Positions 43,355 through 52,960 of a stretch of 64,000 nt of DNA are shown one piece after another. The stretch covers positions 310,001-374,000 of the forward strand of contig JAGTXO010000036.1 in NCBI GenBank assembly GCA_019448385.1, read 5' to 3'. The notes below the pieces were generated by a model. It worked only from the letters and a program-made list of their open reading frames with translations. It was not told the origin of the DNA and searched no databases. How positions within the stretch are numbered: the stretch's first letter is position 1; the number at the start of each line of letters is the position of its first letter. This DNA is from Diacronema lutheri (taxonomy: Eukaryota; Haptophyta; Pavlovophyceae; Pavlovales; Pavlovaceae). The position numbers were made by a program, and so were the translations under genes.

Positions 43355-44187
43355 CTTCGGACTCGCTGCCCGGCTCTGCCTGTGCGGGCGCGATGCACTC
43401 GGACTCGATGCCCGGCTCTGCCTTCGTGGGCGCGGTCGCGGGCACGGGCGCGCCCTCGACCCCGTCGCGGTTGAAGACATCGAACTCGACGCACACGCCG
43501 TGGTCCTTGAAGTCGGTGGCCTCGCTGTCGTTCGCGTAAGCCTCGGGCGAACTCGCAACGAGCGACGACATCTCGGCGTGGAGCCAGCACATCTCATGCT
43601 GCACCGCGTGTTCAGGTTCTCGAGCGCTCCGTTGAAAGAGTCACTCTCACCGAGGCGCTCGCTGCACCACACCAGATAGCCATCGAGCTTGTGAGCGTGC
43701 TCGTGCGCCCGTGCGAGGTCCTTGGAGAGCGCGTCGGCGCGCGCGCACATGCCGTCGCATGACTTGGCCGGTGTCATGCTGTGCTTCCAAGGCCTGGTGC
43801 TCGGCGTTGAGCGTGTCGTGATCCTCGCGAACGAGCTGCAACCAGCTGCAGCAGCCGCGCGACGCCGCTGTCGCCGACGATGCGCTGGAGCATGTGGCCC
43901 ATGAGGTGTGCGCGGCACGTGGCGAGCGCCACATTTTTGCGCAGCAGCGCGAGGATCCGGGCGCCGCGGACGAGCCGGCCCATGCACTTGAGCGCGTAGA
44001 TTCGGCCGCACATGCACGCGCCGACGACCGAGTCGGCGGGCCCGCCGTCGAGCCAAAAGTTGGCCTCGGCCGCATCGCGGCGGCGGGCGACGCGCTGAAG
44101 GATGCGCACGCGGTAGTGCCGGTCGACGAGCAGCTCGTCGCCGAAGATCTCGTCGGGCAGCAGCTCGGAGACGTTCTGGGGGTACAT
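42968..44187 (-). pseudogene. Decayed gene encoding a coiled-coil protein, unidentified
   Basis: Starting from ATG 44187 (MYPQNVSELLPDEIFGDELL) the minus strand shows protein-like sequence (YALKCMGRLVRGARILALLRKN, LMGHMLQRIVGD), then heptad-rich coiled coil (DTLNAEHQALEAQHDTG; ADALSKDLARAHEHAHKLDGYL; CSERLGESDSFNGAL) and an acidic/Pro tail (SEATDFKDHGVCVEFDVF; PTKAEPGIESE). The segments lie in order but not in one frame, with at least two changes of frame and no splice signals at the changes, so I read it as broken. I do not recognise the family. It may be cargo of the neighbouring transposon. The 3' limit is vague. Confidence 0.45.
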
Positions 44188-44605
44188 GCTGTGCGAGCGT
44201 GCACGCGACGAGATCTCGTCGGGCGTGCCGTCCGTTCGTTCAGAGCAGAGCGCGTCGGACCGGCAGACAGACGATGCAGCGCGCGAAGGCACCTGCGGCG
44301 CGCGGCGTGGCCTCGCGTGCCGTCACGAAGCCGCCTGCGCGCACTGCGGAGGCGGCGAGCGCGACGAGGGCGGGCGCGGACGAGGTGCTGAGCGGCGTCA
44401 CGTACGCGCCCTCGCTCGCCGAGCTCGACGCCGCGGCGCTGACGATGCGCGCGGCGTACCACACCGACCGCCCCTGAGACGATGCGCGGCGCCCGCGGAG
44501 GACTGGTCCGTTGGCGCGCAAACCGTGGGCGAAAGGGCGCGAAGCCAACGGCCGTCCGCGCACGTTCAAACGCGCGCATACGGGTGGCATCCTCCCACCT
44601 TCGGC

Positions 44606-44918
44606 GCCGCTTTCTAAAAGGGTGTAGGGTGTAGGGTGTAGGATGCAAAACAAGCCCTCCCCACATTTGGGCCCGACGTCATTCCTTCTTCGAAGCCGTG
44701 ACGTTACTCACATACGAGTACCTTTACTTAGTGTAGGATGTATCTATTCTCTAGGTATTTGCATAGTGTAGGGTGTAGGATAAGTACGGTTATGAAAGTC
44801 CCATAGGGGGGAGAAGGAATGACGCTGTGACGAAAGAAGGAATGACGTCGGGCCCAAATGTGGGGAGGGCTTGTTTTGCATCCTACACCCTACACCCTAC
44901 ACCCTTTTAGAAAGCGGC
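44606..44918 (+). mobile_element. MITE-like element, copy 1 (313 bp)
   Basis: Terminal inverted repeats of about 85 bp (44606-44690 and 44834-44918). Each begins GCCGCTTTCTAAAAGGG, continues with three GGGTGTA/GTGTAGG repeats, and then GGATGCAAAACAAGCCCTCC and GACGTCATTCCTTCTT. The AT-richer interior has TGTAGGATGTATCTATTC. There is no coding potential. Its base composition is far more AT-rich than its surroundings, so it is not native coding DNA. Confidence 0.8.
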
Positions 44919-45157
44919 GGCGCCTCGGAGCATGGCGGCTCGACAGCATGGCGCCTCGACAGCATGGCGTCGTCCAGCGTGGCGTCCAGGATGGCGACTG
45001 CGCCCGGGCCGTGACGCCGCGACGTCGTTCGGCTGCGTCACGGAGGAGCGCCATCCGTGCGCCACGGAGGAGCGGCAGGACCACGACGCGGCGTGACGCT
45101 GGACGACGCCATGCTGTATAGGCGCCATGCTGTCGAGCCGCCATGCTCTGAGGCGCC
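44919..45157. repeat. Inverted-repeat spacer between the two MITE-like copies
   Basis: The ends of the 239-bp spacer are themselves complementary for about 60 bp (gcgcctcggagcatggcggctcg... against ...cgagccgccatgctctgaggcgc), with GACAGCATGGCG(C/T) repeated. The central roughly 100 bp (about 44990-45095) is unpaired. GGCGCCTC(A/G)GAGCATGGCG also follows copy 2 at about 45470-45487, so this flank belongs to the repeated family. Confidence 0.7.
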
Positions 45158-45469
45158 GCCGCTTTTCAAAAGGGTGTAGGGTGTAGGGTGTAGGATGCAA
45201 AACAAGCCCTCCCCACATCTGGGCCCGACGTCATTCCTTCTTTCGTCACAGCGTCATTCCTTCACTCCCTGTAGGACTTTCGTAACCGTACTTATCCTAC
45301 ACCCTACACTATGCAAATACTTAGAGAATAGATACATCCTACACTAAGTAAAAGTACTCGTATGTGAGTAACGTCACGGCTTCGAAGAAGGAATGACGTC
45401 GGGCCCAAATGTGGGGAGGGCTTGTTTTGCATCCTACACCCTACACCCTACACCCTTTTAGAAAGCGGC
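45158..45469 (-). mobile_element. MITE-like element, copy 2 (312 bp), inverted relative to copy 1
   Basis: The same ends and interior as copy 1 in reverse complement (for example GTACTCGTATGTGAGTAACGTCACGG here against CCGTGACGTTACTCACATACGAGTAC in copy 1), with only scattered differences. The two copies plus spacer form a near-palindrome of 864 bp (44606-45469). High identity suggests recent movement or gene conversion between the arms. Confidence 0.8.
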
Positions 45470-45569
45470 GGCGCCTCAGAGCATGGCGCCCGCCCGCTCG
45501 AGCCGGACCTCCGCGCAGCCGGACTCGCCCCGCCCCGGGCTGCTCTGGCTGGGCGACGTCGTGCGCGCC

Positions 45570-45833
45570 TCAGAACGCCGCGCTCGCCACGCGCACGTAG
45601 CCCTCGTCCGGGTCCGGCTCGGGCGCCGCGTCGCGCACCGAGCGCGACGCGGCCTCGACGCCCGGCGTTTCGGCACGCGAGGCGACGGATGCCTCGTCCG
45701 GCCGGCCCCACGGCAGCTGCAGCTCGAGCTGGCGCTGGATGATGCGCGGCGTCGCCACGCGCCCGTGCTGCACCTCGCGACGTCGCGCGCGCACGTAGAG
45801 CACGATCGCCACCGAGCCGCTGAGGCCCATCAT
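45570..45833 (-). CDS. Small single-pass membrane protein, unknown (about 87 aa)
   Basis: From the first in-frame ATG at 45833 the frame gives MMGLSGSVAIVLYVRARRRE, a hydrophobic segment followed by Arg residues, then a polar tail ending EGYVRVASAAF. The membrane segment really begins upstream of this ATG (TISVLLGAMMG), and the frame stays open upstream, so an exon or a leader may be missing. The tail is acidic and Ser/Glu-rich with an RIIQRQLELQLPWGR stretch. Topology would put the tail in the cytosol by the positive-inside rule. No family recognised. It sits between the MITE pair and the helicase fossil and could be native or element-borne. Confidence 0.45.
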   Translation of the reverse strand: MMGLSGSVAIVLYVRARRREVQHGRVATPRIIQRQLELQLPWGRPDEASVASRAETPGVEAASRSVRDAAPEPDPDEGYVRVASAAF

Positions 45834-46044
45834 CGCGCCGAGCAGCACCGAGATTGTGGTCTCATTGTCTGCTTGGGCGCGAACGGAAAACGCGCGAAGG
45901 GTGGCGACGAAGATCGTTGGGTTGGGTTGGGCCACCGGCTCCCGAGGATTGCTTGTGGCGCTCGACTGACCGTTGGCCCAGCTTTTTTTTTTCTCGAACC
46001 TACTGTGGAGCCGCCTGCAGCGTGATCTCCCGCGCACAACGACC

Positions 46045-48560
46045 ATGGCCGCCATCGACCTGCGCGCCTTCGACGCGGCGCTCGTCAACTGCGAGATCGT
46101 GAGCACGCGGCCGGTCAAGCCGAGCGAGCAGGCGCGCACGGTCGACAAGCTGAGCTACGGGCCGTCGCGCCGCGCGCTCGCCTTCGTCTCGCCGCCCTGC
46201 GTCGTCGACTGGCCCGAGCTCACGGGCGACGGCAACTTTGGCACCATGTACGGGCCGACGGACGTCGACAAGGCGGCGTACACGGCCGGCGTGACCGACA
46301 AGGAGCTGCCGATTGAAGGCGCGCCGCTCGCGCAGATGGACGCCTACTTTGGCGCCCTGCGCGCCATCGACGATCAGCGCGTCGAGACGGTGCACGCGCG
46401 CCAGAAGGAGCTGCTCAACACGCGCGGCCTCTCGAAGGAGGAGGTGCGCGGCAAGCTCTCGCCCGCCGTCAAGCCCAAGTACGAGGACGACACGCTCGCG
46501 CACACGCGGCTGAACATGTCGACGCGCACGTTCACGTGGGCGGGCTCCGAGCGCGTCGTGCCGCTCGTCGACGCGCGGCGCGAACCGGTCGACGAGATCC
46601 GGCACGAGGACGTCTGCGCCATCGCCACGCAGCTCGACCGCGTCTACACGGGGCTCACGGGCTCGATGTTTGGCACCAAGTGGAACGTGTGCGGGGTCAT
46701 GCTCCTGAAGCGCGCCGAGCAGCGGCCGCAGCCCGGCTCGGACGCCTTCGCCTCGTACGGCGTGCCCGCCTGGGCCGACACGTTCGACTCCACGGGGCTG
46801 TACGTGCCCGACGAGCGCGAGCGCGCAGCGGCGCTCGCGGCGGTGGCCGGTCTGCGCACGGCGCGCGCGCCGGCCGGGCCGGGCGGGCGCGAGCTCGCGC
46901 GCGCGCAGGGCTACCATCGCGCCGAGCGGGCTGCGAGCGCGGCGGCGGCGCGCGCGGCGATGGCCGAGGGCGGCCAGCAGTGCGCGCTCCACGGCGCGGT
47001 CGTCAAATCGGCGCTGCGCGGCGTGGGCAACCGGCTGCATCTTTGCGACGCGCCGGGCGGAACGGGCAAGACGTTCGTCGAGCGCGCCATTATCGCCGCC
47101 GTGCGCGCGGATGGGCACGCGGTCGTCGTGGGCGCGTCCTCGGGCGTCGCCGCCACGCTGCTGCCCGACGGCCGCACCTTCCACTTGACCTTCAAGGTGC
47201 CCGGCGGTGCCGACTCCGACGGGCAAGCCGTTCAATGGCGTGCCGCGCTCCGAGCGCGGGCGCTCCCTGGCCGCCGCGGCGGCTGGTCGTGTGGGACGAG
47301 GCGCCGATGCAGACGCGGTGCCACCTCGACTCGCCTGATCGGTGTTTGCGCGACGTGACGGGCGTCGACGAGCGCTTCGGCGGCGAGACGCTGCTGCTCG
47401 CCGGCGACTTTCGCCAGTGCTTGCCGGTGGTGCGGCGCGGCTCGCGCGCGCAGATCGTGCGCTCCTGCCTCAAGTACTCGGCGCCGTGGCAGCACGATCG
47501 GCAGCACGCCTTGGTCGAGAACGTTCGCGCCTCGAGCGCGGCGCGCGACACGGGCGACGCGCTCGGCGCGGGCGAGTGGGCGGAGCTGCTGCGCAGCCCC
47601 GGCGACGGCGCCGTTCCCGCGGCGGTGCCGGCGGCCGGGGCCATGCCCGGCGCATTCCCGCTCGATCCCGTGCAGCTGCCCGAGGCCGTCGGCGGCGTCC
47701 CCATCCGCGTGGGCTCGGCCTACCCGACGGAGCTCGTGACGACTTTGTCCACGGCGCGACGTGTTGGACCGACGACGGCTCGCTGTGCGACCGCGCGGTG
47801 CTCTGCGCCAAGCAGACGGACGTGGCGCGGATCAACTGGCTGGCGATCGGCCGCTTCCCGGGCGCGGCGGCGAGGTGCGCGTCGGCGGACGAGCTGGCGC
47901 GACGACGGGGCGGGCAAGCAGATTGCGCGGGCGTCGGTCGAATTCCTCGACTCGCTCGAGCACGCGCAGATGCCGCACCGCGTCCTCGACCTGAAGCCCG
48001 GGATGGTGGTGATGCTGCCGCGCAACCTCTCGCCCGGCGAGGGGCTGTGCGGCGGCACGCGGCTGATCGTGCGCGGCGTGCGCGCCGGCGGCCGGCTGCT
48101 CGAGTGCGCACGCCCCGGCGCGGCCGCCGGGCGCGACAGCACCGTGCTCGTCGCGCGTGTCGACCACCACTCGCCCGACGACGGCACGTTCGCGCTTGTG
48201 CGGATGCGCCGCCAGTTCCCCGGTGCGGCCGGCGTAACGAGGCGCAGGGGCAAGCGCTCGGGTGCGCGGGCGTGTGGCTCGCCGAGCCGTGCTTCACGCA
48301 CGGCCAGCTCCACGTGGCCGCTTCGCGCGTCGGGCACACGTCGCGCGTCCGCTTTGCGCTCGGCCCGGACCTCGTGACGCGCAGCGTCGTCTTCAAAGAG
48401 GTGCTCCGCGCGGTCAGCGGTGGCGAGGCGGCGGCGGCGGCGCTCGCCGCGGCCGCCGTCGCCGCCGCGCGCGAATGCGCGGCGGCGGCGCGCGGTGGCG
48501 GCGGGCGCGGACGGCGCGCGCGGCGCCGGCGGCGGGCGGCGCGCTGGCGGCGGGCGCGCC
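46045..48560 (+). pseudogene. PIF1-type helicase fossil with virus-like N-terminal domain; broken
   Basis: A good start context (ACCATGG, 46045) opens an N-terminal domain of about 260 residues (LSYGPSRRALAFVSPP; KYEDDTLAHTRLNMSTRTF; MFGTKWNVCGVMLLKRA) that resembles nucleic-acid-binding-like proteins of large DNA viruses of algae; this is an inference from memory of the family. A PIF1 superfamily-1B helicase follows: Walker A APGGTGKT near 47055, ASSGVAATLL, the DEAP box near 47298, LAGDFRQCLPVV, PGMVVMLPRNL, and the C-terminal FTHGQLHVAASRV near 48300. The helicase is of the kind found in Helitrons and in virus-like elements. The region is broken, with about three or four interruptions, yet motifs are well kept, so it is probably young. 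An Ala/Arg-rich tail ends it. Confidence 0.6.
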
Positions 48561-49946
48561 GCCGGCGCGCGGTGCTGGCCAGCACCCGCCGGCGCGACGC
48601 CCGCCGCGCCGCTCGCGCCGACGCGCAGCCGTCGGGTGCTCGCCAGCACCGCGCGCCGCGCGACCGGCCCGCGTACCTGCGCGCCCTTCTAGGGCGCGCA
48701 GGGCGGCGCCAATGCGGCCGGCGCGCAGGGGCCTCACGCTGGCGCGCTGCCCGCCGCCGCGTGGGTCGCCGCTGCGCGCGTGCCGTCGGCGCTGCCGCCG
48801 CCCGGCGTCGCGCTCGCGCCGCAGCCGCAGCCGCCGCCGCCGCCGTCGCCGCCGCCTGCCGCCTGCCGGCAAGCTGGGCAAGTGCGCAGCGGCGGCGACG
48901 GCGGTGCGCGACCCGGCGAGCAGGCGGCGCGCCGCCGAGCCGGGGGCGGGCTCCGTGGGCGACGAGGCTCGCCCGCCACTCGCACTACTCGCGCGCCAAG
49001 TGCGCACAACGCGCCCCCCCCCCCCCCCCCACCCCACCCCCCGATGAATTTAATGCTCATACCATGGCGTCGCGCCACGGCAGTACGCCCGTGGCCCCGG
49101 CGGCCAGCCTCGCGCCGCTACGCCGTGTCGTCGCGGCCGGCGCACACAGCGAACTGTGTTTCCGCGGCACATGCCCGGCTGCTCGCGCGCTGCAAGCTTG
49201 CCGAACTGCTCGCGCTGGAATGGCGCGTTGCGGGCGTGCCCGCGCACCGCGCGTGTGCCATGCGCGTTCCGGGAGCGCCGCGCCGCGCGCCAAAGCGGCG
49301 CGCGGCGGACGTGCGGCCTCGGGCCGAAGAGGGGCCGGCGCGACCGGCCGCGAGGCGGGCGCAGACGCTCGGCGTGCCGGTCGATGCGTCGTCCAAATCC
49401 GCGTCGGGCGGATGCGCGCCTGGGCCGGCGCTGCGTGCAGTCGGCGGGGCCCGGCCACGCGCTCGGGCGTAACGTTCGCGCCTGTTCGGCCGAGGCGCAC
49501 TCGCCGTCCCCTCGCGCCGGCAACGTGCGTGCGGGCCAGCACGCAGGCAGCGTACGATGCCACGGCAGCGGCGAGCGCGTCCCCGCCGGTGTGCCGCTCG
49601 GCGCCCCGTCACGCGCAACGTGCGCGCCGCCCGCTGCATGCGCACGCATACGCGCGCTGGCAGCGTGCGCAAAATTGCCCGGGCAAGATCGTCCCGCGCT
49701 CGCGCCGCCGACGCATCATTCCATGTGTCCGTTTCGGCATCTGCCACCATCCACCAGCCCTCGAAAGCCGGCTTGCGCGTGGGCGCCCGTCCGGTGCGAG
49801 AAGCGGCTCGCGTCCTCGCGCGGGGCGCCTCCGCGCCAGGCGCCCGGCGCGCGCTCGTCTTGCCGCGCCACCACGCTGATCTGCGCCCAACCCTCGCTCG
49901 CCAATTCCCCCGTCGTCCCTGCTGCGCAGCCCGCAACAGCGCGCGC
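48561..49946. other. Unresolved GC-rich region between helicase fossil and USP-like gene
   Basis: It contains Arg/Ala low-complexity sequence, repeated GTGCT(G/C)GCCAGCACC blocks near 48577 and 48638, and a C tract at 49013-49042. A plus-strand stretch at about 49140-49470 (ARLLARCKLAELLALEWRVAG) and a minus-strand stretch at about 49650-49830 (KPAFEGWWMVADAETDTWND) both look like possible exons, but I cannot decide between strands or find convincing splice partners. I report no gene here. Confidence 0.35.
49013..49042 (+). repeat. C tract
   Basis: About 20 C followed by ACCCCACCCCCC. By analogy with other tracts here it may mark an intron of an unresolved plus-strand transcript. Confidence 0.6.
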
Positions 49947-51611
49947 ATGGCGCGTGCACGGCGCGGCGCCTTGAGCAAGTTTTACGTCGTCGGTCGGCAG
50001 CCTGTGGAAGACGCGTTTGACGGCCCGATGTGGCCGGTGAGAGTGCCCGGCGTGCCGCGTGGTGAGCGCCTGCACGGCTTGCCGGGCTCGGCGCGCGCCC
50101 AGCCAGCCTCCCTCCATCCCGCCGCAAACCGTGCGTGCGCACCCCGCACACCCGGCGCTGCGCGGCGCGGCGCAGGCGCGAAAAACGAGGGCAGCGCGTG
50201 CTACACGACCGTCCTTATGCAATCGCTCTTCGCCCTGAACATGCTCCGTGCGATGCTTCGCTCCGCTTCGCGCCGTGCCAACAGCGTCGAGAGGGCGCGT
50301 TTTCGGGACTTTGGCACGCTGATCGAGGACACCAGGGCGCCGACACGGCTGTGTCTTGTGTCCGTCATCGACGTCATCTCGGGCCGTGGCGCGCGAAGGA
50401 CGCCGCAGGATGCCGCTGAGTTCTTCCGGTTGCTGCTCGGCCGAGTGCCCGGGCTCGCTGCGGCCTTTGAAGCCGACACACGCGTCGGGCCAGTGCTCGA
50501 GCAGATCGCCGTGCCTTCAGAGGCCGGCGAGGGCATCGCCGTACTCGTCAGCGTCGGCGGCGATGCGGCGCGCGCGCTTGCACACGCTCTGGGGGGCGCC
50601 GCTGGGCCGCCGCGGGATCGCCACACGAACGCGGGCCACTCGGGCGTGCTCACGCCCGCCAGCATTGCTGTCGAGGCGCCGCGCACGACGCGCGGCAATG
50701 GCTCGCAGTGCAAGAACAACCGCGCGCTCGTGTGCGCGCCGCGGCTGCTGCTCGGCGGGCGCGACCACCTCCCCGTCGCCGGCGTGGTGCACGTGGGCGA
50801 GGGGCCGATGAGCGGGCACCTTGTCGCCATCGTGCTCCGCAACGAGGCTTGGTTTCCGTGCGACGACTACAACGTGCGGCGGCGCGCACGGTCGCTCGGT
50901 GCCGCGACCGGCGGTCGAGCGCAGCCGCGACCGCCCCGTCCTCCCGCGCGGCACGCGCGCGTGGCCTGAAAGCTCGCGCGCGCGCCTGCCGCACGCACGC
51001 GCGTTGCCCGCGCAGATCTACAACGTGCCTGAGTCCGACGCGCTGGCGTGGGCAAGTGGTGCGAGCATGCTCGTTCACAGCCGGCTCGACGTGGAGCCGT
51101 TGGACCCGGCGCTGGGCTCAGCGTCACCGCCGTCGGCCGCATCGCCTGCGTGGCCGAGCTCGGAGCCCGACGCGCCGACCTTGCCGGCAGCCTGGCCGCG
51201 GGTGCGGCAGATGGCAGCGGTGCCAACAGATGCGACGATCGGCATCGCGGAGACGGCTGCAGACATCTCTACGGCGGCGATCGGCCCAGCTGCGTGCGAG
51301 GCCCGCCAAGTTGTCTCCGTGACGCGCGCATTGCCAACAGCGGTGAGTGCGTCCTCGTCTCCGGCGGCCGCTGTGCCCCCCCCCCCCCCCCCCCCCACAC
51401 ACACACAACTCTCCCTACCTTCTTCCTCCTTTCGCACCTCGCACGCGCACGCCGTCCGCTGTCCGCTGTCCGCGGCCCAAATTGCCTTGCGGAAGCCGAG
51501 CAGGCAGAGCCCTGCTTGGATGGCTCCAGCGCGCATCTTGTGGATGGCGACGCTGTGGGCGAGCACGGACGCTCAAATGTGACCAGTGGCGCGCACGTGC
51601 ACGTGCGCTAA
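49947..51611 (+). CDS. Ubiquitin-specific-protease-like (C19) cysteine peptidase, 4 exons, 415 aa
   Basis: Exons 49947-50061, 50176-50873, 51016-51342 and 51504-51611 join in phase with GTGAGC, GTGCGG and GTGAGT donors and CAG acceptors. The Cys box is AKNEGSACYTTVLMQSLFAL (Cys about residue 47), in place of the usual N.GNTCY. Next come QDAAEFFRLLLGRV (the QDA.EF..LLL block) and the His box VVHVGEGPMSGHLVAIVL (His about 253) with AWFPCDDYN (Asp about 268-269). The end of the fold (ASGASMLVHSRL) is in exon 3. Family role: cleaving ubiquitin from proteins. The protein is short and the Cys box divergent, so activity is likely but not certain. The last intron carries a poly-C tract. The start could be further upstream. 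Confidence 0.72.
51376..51396 (+). repeat. Poly-C tract in the last intron of the USP-like gene
   Basis: About 21 consecutive C bases on the sense strand, then ACACACACAACTCTCCC, within the intron 51343-51503. Confidence 0.85.
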
Positions 51612-51962
51612 CTGGACGTCGAGCGTGTGCGCCTTGTCCGCACGTGTGCACTCACGTGCGTCTGCGGCGATCTGCCCGGCGTAGTAGTCCGCGCGCGCGG
51701 GAGCCGCGTCGGCAGTAGGAGCAGGATAACGTACTTGCGCCTAAGGAGGACGGCGAGAAGTGCGGCTTTTCGCTCGGGGTCTACCATGCCGCCGAGGTTG
51801 GCGCTGGCGCGCGTGAGGCAGTCGGAGCGCGCTGGGCCCGGGTTGAAGGCCTCACCCCGGGGGACGGGAGGATTCAAGGCGCCGAGCCGCTGCGGGTGCG
51901 GCGGGAGGCCCCGGGCGGGTGTGCTAATGCGGCTCGATGGCCGCCTGCCGGGGGGGGGGGGG

Positions 51963-52001
<39 letters not shown>

Positions 52002-52399
52002 GGGCCGCCCGCGGAAACGGAGGTGAGCGTGTGGGAGCGGCGCGCGTCGGCGCGCGCGGCTGGCGTGCAGCACGGATAAGTCTTGTGTGGACTTCGCGGG
52101 GCGGATCCCGGTGCAGGGATTGCCGACGTAGGCCGCGAGCGCGAGCAGGGCGGGGATGAAGACGGATGATGGGGTTGGGGCCAAGGCCGCCGCACCCGCA
52201 GCTATCACGGTGGCAGCGACCGCCACGGTCAGTGCGAGGCTCGCGTGGCCGCTGCGCGGGCAGCTCGCCCGCCAGGTCCAGGAGGGCCGGCCTGCGGCCT
52301 CAGTGCCCAGCGTTGGGCATGTCAGCGTCTGCGTCTGCGGGCCCGCCACTGCGATGGCGCATTGAGCCTGGCGCACCAAAACGCAATCGGTCCGCCGAT

Positions 52400-52435
<36 letters not shown>

Positions 52436-52960
52436 CGAGGCGTGCGCGGGGGCTTGGGGTGGGCTCCGGGTGCCGGCGCTGTGCCAGCGGCGGGCTTGGT
52501 TGACGCCGTCTCGCCGGGGCCCTTGCGCCTTGCGGCGCGAGCGTCGCGGAGGGGCGTCGGCTGCGCTGGCTCCGCGTCGGCGGTGGCGTGGGGCAGGCTC
52601 TTGTGGAGGGCGGAGCGCTCGCGCACGAGTCGGTTGCCAAGGCGGGCTGTCTGCGTGCCGTTGGGCTGCGCTTGGGCAGGTAGGACCTGCGGCCTCGGGG
52701 GCGGGCGGGTTTTCGTGTTGGGCCAGGCGGCAACGCGCACCGGCCGTGTTCGCGGCCGGCAGGCGGACGTCCGCAGCGGGGCGGAGAATGCGGGTGAAGC
52801 GCTTGCACGGGCGCGGTTCGCACCTGGCGGCCAGGCGATCACGAACCGTTGGGTCGCCCGGCTGTTTGGTGGAGCCGAGGGCAGCAAGGATAGCGAGCTT
52901 GGCCGCCTCATCGGTGACGAGCGGCACTGTTGCCCAGCTCTGTACCTCGAAGCCCTGGAT
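51612..52960 (-). CDS. Possible multi-exon minus-strand gene with a membrane segment; limits uncertain
   Basis: Three minus-strand stretches look like exons. One at about 52954-52824 (GFEVQSWATVPLVTDEAAKL, AILAALGSTKQPGDPTVRDR) has a good donor (GCCAG|GTGCGA) and joins in phase to 52686-52545 (SYLPKRSPTARRQP). A second at about 52367-52080 encodes two hydrophobic segments (LALTVAVAATVIAAGAAAL; FIPALLALAAYVG). A third at about 51930-51608 (ARSDCLTRASANLGGMVDPE, RKAALLAVLLRRKYVI) lies after another G run on the plus strand. The stretches are separated by runs that would be poly-C introns in this transcript. I do not recognise the protein, and neither the start nor all splice sites can be fixed. 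Confidence 0.3.
51950..51999 (-). repeat. Poly-G/poly-C tract (50 bp, one interruption)
   Basis: G(14)AG(35)-type run on the plus strand; it would be poly-C in the putative minus-strand transcript and lies between two of its exon-like stretches. Confidence 0.9.
52401..52435 (-). repeat. Poly-G/poly-C tract (35 bp)
   Basis: Uninterrupted run of 35 G on the plus strand between exon-like stretches of the putative minus-strand gene. Confidence 0.92.

Noticed and set aside
44274-44477. Plus-strand frame of 67 codons (MQRAKAPAARGVASRAV...)
   Set aside because: Plausible ending (SLAELDAAALTMRAAYHTD) but short, unlinked to any other exon, and next to decayed sequence.
44606-45469. Chromosome end marked by GGGTGTA repeats
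   Set aside because: The repeats are only three units long and are confined to the ends of two inverted elements, with ordinary genes on both sides.
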